Assembly (NCBI GenBank): GCA_900471485.1
Contig: UCEU01000009.1
Span: 1-64,000, forward strand
Length of the DNA stretch: 64,000 nt
Direction: 5' to 3'
Source: Hyphomicrobiales bacterium
GTDB lineage: Bacteria > Pseudomonadota > Alphaproteobacteria > Rhizobiales > Rhizobiaceae
How positions within the stretch are numbered: position 1 is the stretch's first letter; every line of letters starts with the position of its first letter. Both the position numbers and the translations under genes were made by a program. The notes under the pieces are model-generated. The model had not been told where the DNA came from, made no database searches, and worked only from the letters and a program-made list of their open reading frames with translations. Below are positions 58,755-64,000 of this stretch, in pieces.

Positions 58755-60623
58755 TCAGCCCTTATCTAGCGCTTCCAGCTCGTCGATCAGCCCCTCGATC
58801 ATCGACAAGCCCTTGCCCCAGAACGACGGATCGGTGGCGTCGAGGCCGAAAGGCTTGAGGAGTTCGGAGTGGTGTTTGGTGCCGCCGGCCTTCAGCAACT
58901 CGAAATACTTGTCCTGGAAGCCCTGATCAGCCTTCTGGTAGACGGCGTAGAGCGAATTCACCAGGCAGTCGCCGAAGGCATAGGCGTAGACGTAGAACGG
59001 TGAGTGGATGAAGTGGGGGATATAGGTCCAGTAGGTCTCGTAGCCTTCCGAGATCTTGATCGCCGGTCCGAGGCTTTCGGACTGGACTGACAGCCAGAGT
59101 TCGCCGATGTCGTCGGAGGTCAGTTCGCCTGCCTTTCTGGCCGTGTGCACCTTGCGCTCGAATTCGTAGAAGGCGATCTGGCGCACGACCGTGTTGATCA
59201 TGTCTTCGACCTTCTGGGCGAGCATCGCCTTGCGCTCGCGCTTGTCCTTGGTCTTGTCGAGGAGGGCGCGGAAGGTGAGCATTTCGCCGAAGACGGAGGC
59301 GGTTTCGGCAAGGGTCAGCGGTGTCTGGCACATCAAGGCACCCTGGCCGCCGGCCAGCACCTGATGCACGCCATGGCCGAGTTCGTGGGCGAGGGTCATC
59401 ACGTCGCGCGGCTTGCCGAGATAGTTGACGAGCACATAGGGGTGCGCCGAGGGAACGGTCGGGTGCGCGAAGGCGCCCGGCGCCTTGCCGGGTCGGACGG
59501 GAGCGTCGATCCACTGTTCGTCGAAAAAGCGCTTGGCGATTTCGGCCATTTCCGGTGCGAAGTCTCCATAGGCGGAGAGAACCGTGTCCTTGGCTTCGGT
59601 CCAGGGGATGACGGCGTTCGAGGTTTCCGGCAGCGGGGCGTTGCGGTCCCAGAACTCCATCTGCTCCATGCCGAGCCATTTGGCTTTCATTTTGTAGTAG
59701 CGGTGCGAGAGGCGCGGGTAAGCCTCCTTGACGGCGGCGGCCAGCGCATCGACCACCTCGCGCTCGACGCGGTTGGCGAGGTGCCTGGAATCGGCGATGT
59801 CCTCGAAGCCGCGCCAGCGGTCGGAAATGTCCTTGTCCTTGGCGAGTGTATTGGTGATCAGCGTAAATGTGCGGATGTTGGCCTTGAAGGTTTCGGCCAG
59901 CGCCATCGCAGCCTTGCGGCGAACCGCGGTGTCACGATCCTGCAGCATGTTGAGCGTGACCTCGATCGACAGCTTCTCGCCGTCGATGTCGAAGCGCAGT
60001 TCCGCCATGGTCTCGTCGAACAGGCGGTTGAAGGCGGCGGCCGAGGTCATCGACTTCTCAAGGAACAGCTGCTCGAGCTTGTCGTCCAGCTGGTAAGGCT
60101 TTTCCTTGCGCAGGTCCACCAGCCACGGGCGATAGTGGCCGGCAGCGGGATCGTTTGCCATGCAGGCATCGAGCACGGCGTCGTCGATGCGGTTGAGCTC
60201 GAGACCGAAGAACAGCAGGTGGCCGGAGAAATCGGTGATTCTGGCCTGTACGTCGCCATAGAGCTTGCCGTTGGCAGGGCTCGACGTATCGGAGAAATAG
60301 GTAAGGCCGGCGAACGAGCCGAGGCGGCCGATAATGTCGTCCAGCGCCTCGAATTCCTTCAGCGCCTGGCCGATGCCGTCAGCGCCGGTTTTGGTTGCCG
60401 CGTCTGCGAGCTTGCCCTTCCACTTCTCCTCGAAGGCCACCGCGGCCTTGCCGGCCTTTTCCATGTCTGACGTGAAGGCGGTGGAGGTGGCGGAAGGATA
60501 GAGGTCCTGTAGCTTCCACGTCGGCAGATCACCCAGCGCCGCTTCGCTTGCAGAACCGCCGGCGGCTGCCGCGAACTTCATGAGCGAAAAGTTACCGTTG
60601 GCGCCGAAGAGTGTGTTTTTCAT
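58755..60623 (-). CDS. pepF: Oligoendopeptidase F (M3 family)
   Basis: A 622-residue zinc peptidase of the M3B group: catalytic motif TLAHELGHGVH (HEXXH) with a downstream Glu in LTLAETASVFGEML, FLEKSMTSAAAFNRLFDE, GRPG-type prime side and PHFIHSPFYVYAYAFG at the C-terminus. It degrades short peptides in the cytoplasm. ATG 60623 has a GAGGA-type SD; an internal ATG at 60581 is less likely. Confidence 0.93.
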   Translation of the reverse strand: MKNTLFGANGNFSLMKFAAAAGGSASEAALGDLPTWKLQDLYPSATSTAFTSDMEKAGKAAVAFEEKWKGKLADAATKTGADGIGQALKEFEALDDIIGRLGSFAGLTYFSDTSSPANGKLYGDVQARITDFSGHLLFFGLELNRIDDAVLDACMANDPAAGHYRPWLVDLRKEKPYQLDDKLEQLFLEKSMTSAAAFNRLFDETMAELRFDIDGEKLSIEVTLNMLQDRDTAVRRKAAMALAETFKANIRTFTLITNTLAKDKDISDRWRGFEDIADSRHLANRVEREVVDALAAAVKEAYPRLSHRYYKMKAKWLGMEQMEFWDRNAPLPETSNAVIPWTEAKDTVLSAYGDFAPEMAEIAKRFFDEQWIDAPVRPGKAPGAFAHPTVPSAHPYVLVNYLGKPRDVMTLAHELGHGVHQVLAGGQGALMCQTPLTLAETASVFGEMLTFRALLDKTKDKRERKAMLAQKVEDMINTVVRQIAFYEFERKVHTARKAGELTSDDIGELWLSVQSESLGPAIKISEGYETYWTYIPHFIHSPFYVYAYAFGDCLVNSLYAVYQKADQGFQDKYFELLKAGGTKHHSELLKPFGLDATDPSFWGKGLSMIEGLIDELEALDKG

Positions 60624-60832
60624 AAGCGGGGTCCTCTTCCTATTTTACGACAGGTCTGACTGTCTATGCGTCCAAAGCCCCGGTATCAAGGGCTTTGCGG
60701 TTGCGAAACAGGGTCGTTTCGAGGCGAAATCGCCTTCGTCACAACCGTTAAAATGCGATGGTTTCTCAAAACTGGATGTTCAAGCCTTTCTGCCAGATTA
60801 CGCTTCAAGGTTTCGCATGAAGTGAGGCAACA

Positions 60833-62374
60833 ATGACCGGTTACAATGAGCTCAAGGGTGCAGCGCAGATACTTGTCGTCGAGGACGATCCAGTACAGCG
60901 CCGACTGCTGAAGAACGCGATCGAGCGTCATGGGCATGTCGTCCATCAGGCGGAAAATGGCCGGATCGGTCTGGAGATGGTGAAGCGGGGCGGCGGCCTC
61001 TATAATGTCATCGTTCTCGACCTGATGATGCCCGAAATGACCGGTCTCGAATTCCTCGAGGCGGCGCACGAGTTCGGCACACAGATTCCCGTGATCGTGC
61101 AGACCGGACAGGGCGGCATCGAAACGGTGGTGCAGGCAATGCGTGCCGGCGCCTTCGATTTCGTCGTCAAGCCGGTCTCGCCCGAGCGGATCGCCAATTC
61201 CATCGCCAATGCATTGAAGCTCGACCAGCGTGAGATAAAGGCGCGGTCCGGCCGCCGGGCACGCTCCGGCGCCGTCGGCTTCGACGATATCGTCTCCGCC
61301 AGCCCGGCGATGATCCGCGTCATCGATCTCGCCCAGCGCGCATCGCAGTCCAATATCCCCGTCGTGCTCGAAGGTGAATCGGGCGTCGGCAAGGAGCTGG
61401 TGGCGCGCGCGATCCAGTCGGCCGGCGATCGTTCCGGCAAGCCGTTCGTGACCGTCAACTGTGGCGCCATCCCGCACAATCTGGTCGAGAGCATTCTCTT
61501 CGGCCACGAGAAGGGCGCCTTCACGGGCGCTACCGAGCGACACGTCGGCAAATTCATGGAAGCCGATGGCGGCACCATCTTCCTAGACGAGATCGGCGAC
61601 CTGCCGCTCGAGGTGCAGGTGAAGCTTTTGCGCGCGGTTCAGCAGGGCGAAATCGAGACCGTCGGCGCACGCACGGCGCACAAGGTCAATGTCCGTCTGA
61701 TCTCGGCAACCAACAAGGATCTGATCGAAGAGGTCAAGAATGGCCATTTCCGCGAGGATCTGTACTACCGCCTGAACGTCTTCCCGATCACAATTCCGGC
61801 GCTGCGAAAGCGCAAAGAAGACATCCCGCACCTCGTTCGCGTCTTTGCGGACCGGTTTTCGACCGAACAGAAGAACGGTCGCCGCATGACGGTCAGTGCC
61901 GGCGCGATGGCTTTGCTGACGGCCTACGACTGGCCGGGCAACATCCGCCAGCTGGAGAACGCGATCTTCCGCGCGGTGGTCCTGACCGAAGGACCGGAGC
62001 TTACGGAGACCGACTTCCCGCAGATCGCGGCACAGCTGCCGGAATACGAGGTCGTCGATCATCTGGCGCTGGTTTCCGACAATGCCCGTCCCGAGCTGGT
62101 AGCGGCGGAATATCAGGTCGCTCAATCGGTTATCGGAGAGCTGACGGCGCGAATCAACGAGACGCCCGACAATGCGATCGCGAGCACGAACCCCGCCGGA
62201 GAGGTCAGAACGCTGGCCGATGTGGAGGAAGAGCTGATCCGTTTCGCGCTGAAATTCTACCGCGGCCAGATGAGCCAGGTAGCGCGCAAACTGGGCATCG
62301 GACGCTCGACGCTTTACCGGAAACTCAAGGATTACGGCATCGATCCGGATAACCCGCAGAAGGACGCTGCGTAA
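60833..62374 (+). CDS. Sigma-54-dependent response regulator (NtrC family)
   Basis: A 513-residue regulator: receiver domain (about 12-128) with acidic pocket in LVVEDDPVQ and Asp in VIVLDLMMPEMTG; AAA+ domain (about 155-390) with GESGVGKELVARAIQSAGDR split as Walker A, GAFTGA sigma-54 contact loop, FLDEIGDLPLEVQVKLLRA Walker B; and a Fis-type HTH near the C-terminus (MSQVARKLGIGRSTLYRKL). It activates sigma-54 promoters when phosphorylated. No sensor kinase is adjacent. Confidence 0.93.
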   Translation: MTGYNELKGAAQILVVEDDPVQRRLLKNAIERHGHVVHQAENGRIGLEMVKRGGGLYNVIVLDLMMPEMTGLEFLEAAHEFGTQIPVIVQTGQGGIETVVQAMRAGAFDFVVKPVSPERIANSIANALKLDQREIKARSGRRARSGAVGFDDIVSASPAMIRVIDLAQRASQSNIPVVLEGESGVGKELVARAIQSAGDRSGKPFVTVNCGAIPHNLVESILFGHEKGAFTGATERHVGKFMEADGGTIFLDEIGDLPLEVQVKLLRAVQQGEIETVGARTAHKVNVRLISATNKDLIEEVKNGHFREDLYYRLNVFPITIPALRKRKEDIPHLVRVFADRFSTEQKNGRRMTVSAGAMALLTAYDWPGNIRQLENAIFRAVVLTEGPELTETDFPQIAAQLPEYEVVDHLALVSDNARPELVAAEYQVAQSVIGELTARINETPDNAIASTNPAGEVRTLADVEEELIRFALKFYRGQMSQVARKLGIGRSTLYRKLKDYGIDPDNPQKDAA

Positions 62375-62548
62375 CTCTGCTACATTAACAATCCGGCAAT
62401 CATATTTTGTTACCAATCATAAACCACTTGTTAGTGGCCTGTTCACTATGTAAAGAAAAGGTTGAACGTGTGTGGCATTTTTGCCATCGTGTGACCGCAT
62501 TTAACGGCCAAGGGTCGAATTGAGGGACCATCGGCTGTCTGACGGGGA
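62375..62548. other. Spacer between response regulator and DUF882 gene
   Basis: A 174-base AT-rich gap; no gene. It should hold the promoter of the following DUF882 gene. A GACGGGGATTG just before the proposed start gives only a weak Shine-Dalgarno. Confidence 0.45.
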
Positions 62549-64000
62549 TTGAGTTTGCCGGATCTGAATTGGAATACGAAGCCTTCGCGCCCGACCTGGC
62601 GCAATAGGTGCGCAGACCTTTGCGGAAAGGTGGCAAGGACGGCTATGGCCGCCCTTCTCGCAGTTGCAGTTTCGTCCCCGGTGCTCGTCGGCTCCAGTAC
62701 GCCGTCGCAGGCAGCGGGCGAAACGCGTAGTCTCAAGCTCTACTTCATCCACACCGGCGAAAAGGCCGTGATCACCTACAAGCGTAACGGCCGCTTCGAT
62801 CCCAAGGGTCTCGAGCAGCTCAACCGCTTCCTTCGCGACTGGCGCAAGAACCAGCCGACGAAGATGGATCCGCGCCTGTTCGACCTGATCTGGGAAGTTT
62901 ACCGCCAGAGCGGTTCCAAGGATTACATCAACGTCGTCTGCGGCTTCCGCTCGCCGGCCACGAACGCCATGCTCAAGGGCCGCTCGCGCAATTCCGGCGT
63001 CGCCGAGAAGAGCCAGCACATGCTCGGCAAGGCGATGGACTTCTTCATTCCAGACGTCAAACTCGCGACATTGCGCGGAATCGGCATGAAAATGCAGGTT
63101 GGCGGCGTTGGTTTCTATCCGAAATCGGGTTCGCCCTTCGTGCACATGGATGTTGGCGGTGTTCGCGCCTGGCCGCGCATGAACCGCGACGAGCTCGTGC
63201 GCCTCTTCCCTAATGGCAACACCATGCACATCCCGGCCGACGGCAAGCCGCTGCCGGGCTACGAGCAGGCCGTTGCCGATTACAAGCGCCGCGTCAGCTC
63301 GACCGAAGTGCAGATGGCAAGCTCGGGTGCCTACACCGGCTCGTCGTCTTCGTCGCAGCAGTCGGGCAAGCCGAAAACACTGTTTGCAGCTCTCTTTGGC
63401 GGCGGGGCCGACGAGGAAGAGGATAGCTCGGAAGACAGCACGCCTGTGGCGGTCGCCAAGGCGTCGCCGCCGGCGGCATCAATGCCGAATGCTGCCAACC
63501 CGGCTGAGCAGGCTCCTGCCCAGCAGACCGAGGTCGCAGCAGTGTCCGCGCCGATCCCGCAGGTGCGGCCGGCGTTCGCAGGTCAGCAGGAAGCCGGCCC
63601 GGAAATGGCCAGCGCCCTTGTTTCTCCGCAGTCCGGCAACGCAGCACAGCAGGCTTTGGCTGATGCCACCCAGCCGGGTCAGCAGCAGTTCGCCGATCTC
63701 AGTGCCTACAGCGTTCCGGTTCCTTCTCTGCTTGGCCCGCGCCGTTCTCCTGGCGATGCGGAAGTCGCTTCGGTCGATCCGGCTGCGGGGACGGGGAATC
63801 TCGCAGCTGTACCGACACCGGCTGAACGTCCGGCTCTCGCCGAAAAGCTTCTCGCAGCCGCCGATGCGGATCCGGAAGCGGGTGAGGACGTAGCGGACCA
63901 GCAGAGCACGCTCTCTGCGGCCTATGCCGATGCTCTCGATCGCCAGACGAATGGTCGCGACCTTCAGGTCGCATCCGCCCAGCAGCCGATGAGCGTCGAA
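62549..64000 (+). CDS. DUF882 (YcbK-like, M15 peptidase fold) protein, 3' end cut by window
   Basis: The frame is open from the TTG at 62549 to the window edge, at least 484 residues. A basic n-region and hydrophobic stretch (TAMAALLAVAVSSPVLVG) form an export signal ending near SQA-AG. The DUF882 domain (about 65-215) shows LKLYFIHTGEKAVITYKRNG, NVVCGFRSPATNAMLKG, SQHMLGKAMDFFIPDV and HMDVGGVRAWPRMNRDEL, with zinc ligands His/Asp/His of M15-type murein endopeptidases. After about 250 it is Ala/Gln/Pro-rich and disordered. The start is uncertain; ATG 62645 would shorten it by 32 residues. Confidence 0.85.
   Translation, partial: MSLPDLNWNTKPSRPTWRNRCADLCGKVARTAMAALLAVAVSSPVLVGSSTPSQAAGETRSLKLYFIHTGEKAVITYKRNGRFDPKGLEQLNRFLRDWRKNQPTKMDPRLFDLIWEVYRQSGSKDYINVVCGFRSPATNAMLKGRSRNSGVAEKSQHMLGKAMDFFIPDVKLATLRGIGMKMQVGGVGFYPKSGSPFVHMDVGGVRAWPRMNRDELVRLFPNGNTMHIPADGKPLPGYEQAVADYKRRVSSTEVQMASSGAYTGSSSSSQQSGKPKTLFAALFGGGADEEEDSSEDSTPVAVAKASPPAASMPNAANPAEQAPAQQTEVAAVSAPIPQVRPAFAGQQEAGPEMASALVSPQSGNAAQQALADATQPGQQQFADLSAYSVPVPSLLGPRRSPGDAEVASVDPAAGTGNLAAVPTPAERPALAEKLLAAADADPEAGEDVADQQSTLSAAYADALDRQTNGRDLQVASAQQPMSVE

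Overview
The window looks like a chromosomal segment of an alphaproteobacterium of the family Rhizobiaceae (Rhizobium, Neorhizobium or Ensifer relatives). Reasons: high GC with strong third-position bias, a homospermidine synthase, an Omp10-type lipoprotein, a CpdR response regulator next to an N-formylglutamate amidohydrolase, an mmgR/suhB-type small RNA beside a hisN-like gene, cyoABCD with an FNR/FixK-type box, and several palindromic intergenic repeats typical of this family. No phage, insertion sequence, CRISPR array or rRNA is visible. Most genes are core metabolism, envelope or regulation.

Layout. 0-6 kb: a membrane-anchored phosphatase, two small envelope-type proteins, then a cobalamin riboswitch, a tiny 28-codon ORF and a three-gene ABC importer (btuF-, btuC- and btuD-like). 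6-10 kb: an accessory-looking region with an AT-rich spacer, a LuxR-type regulator, a predicted outer-membrane barrel, and a small curli locus (csgH-like chaperone, curlin-repeat subunit) with an intrinsic terminator between the two curli genes. 10-15 kb: tRNA-Val(GAC), cpdR, N-formylglutamate amidohydrolase, the small RNA, hisN and a soluble double-PAS chemoreceptor. 15-22 kb: a lysophospholipase-like hydrolase, a cell-wall hydrolase lipoprotein, two cysteine-cluster proteins around a histidine phosphatase, an Hsp20 gene with a sigma-32 promoter and a ROSE-like thermometer, and a bile-acid-symporter-type carrier divergent from a LysR regulator. 22-27.6 kb: a small membrane protein, cyoABCD and threonine aldolase.

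27.6-35.5 kb: gltB and gltD, separated by an orphan AbrB/MazE-type antitoxin gene whose Shine-Dalgarno sequence is buried in a 9-bp hairpin, followed by a gene-poor 826-base spacer rich in RNA-like hairpins. 35.5-48.5 kb: AcnB-type aconitase, a DUF459 SGNH protein, an MltB-type transglycosylase, galU, a large barrel protein, the KdsD/KpsF isomerase, nfeD-qmcA and queCDE. 48.5-64 kb: ferrochelatase, a 5'-nucleotidase fused to LysM, Omp10, homospermidine synthase, a DUF3445 protein, a ParDE-type toxin-antitoxin pair, YciI, a diguanylate cyclase, pabC-pabB, oligoendopeptidase F, a sigma-54 response regulator, and a DUF882 (YcbK-like) protein cut by the window end.

How the parts fit. Several units are textbook operons with 4-base start/stop overlaps (btuFCD, cyoCD, queDE, parDE). 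Much of the interest lies in RNA-level control: a riboswitch, a ROSE-like thermometer, an attenuator-like terminator in the curli locus, a long gltB leader, the SD-masking hairpin before the orphan antitoxin, a known-type sRNA, and two unassigned structured segments between gltD and acnB. Functions are read from motifs and family resemblance by eye; no database search was run.
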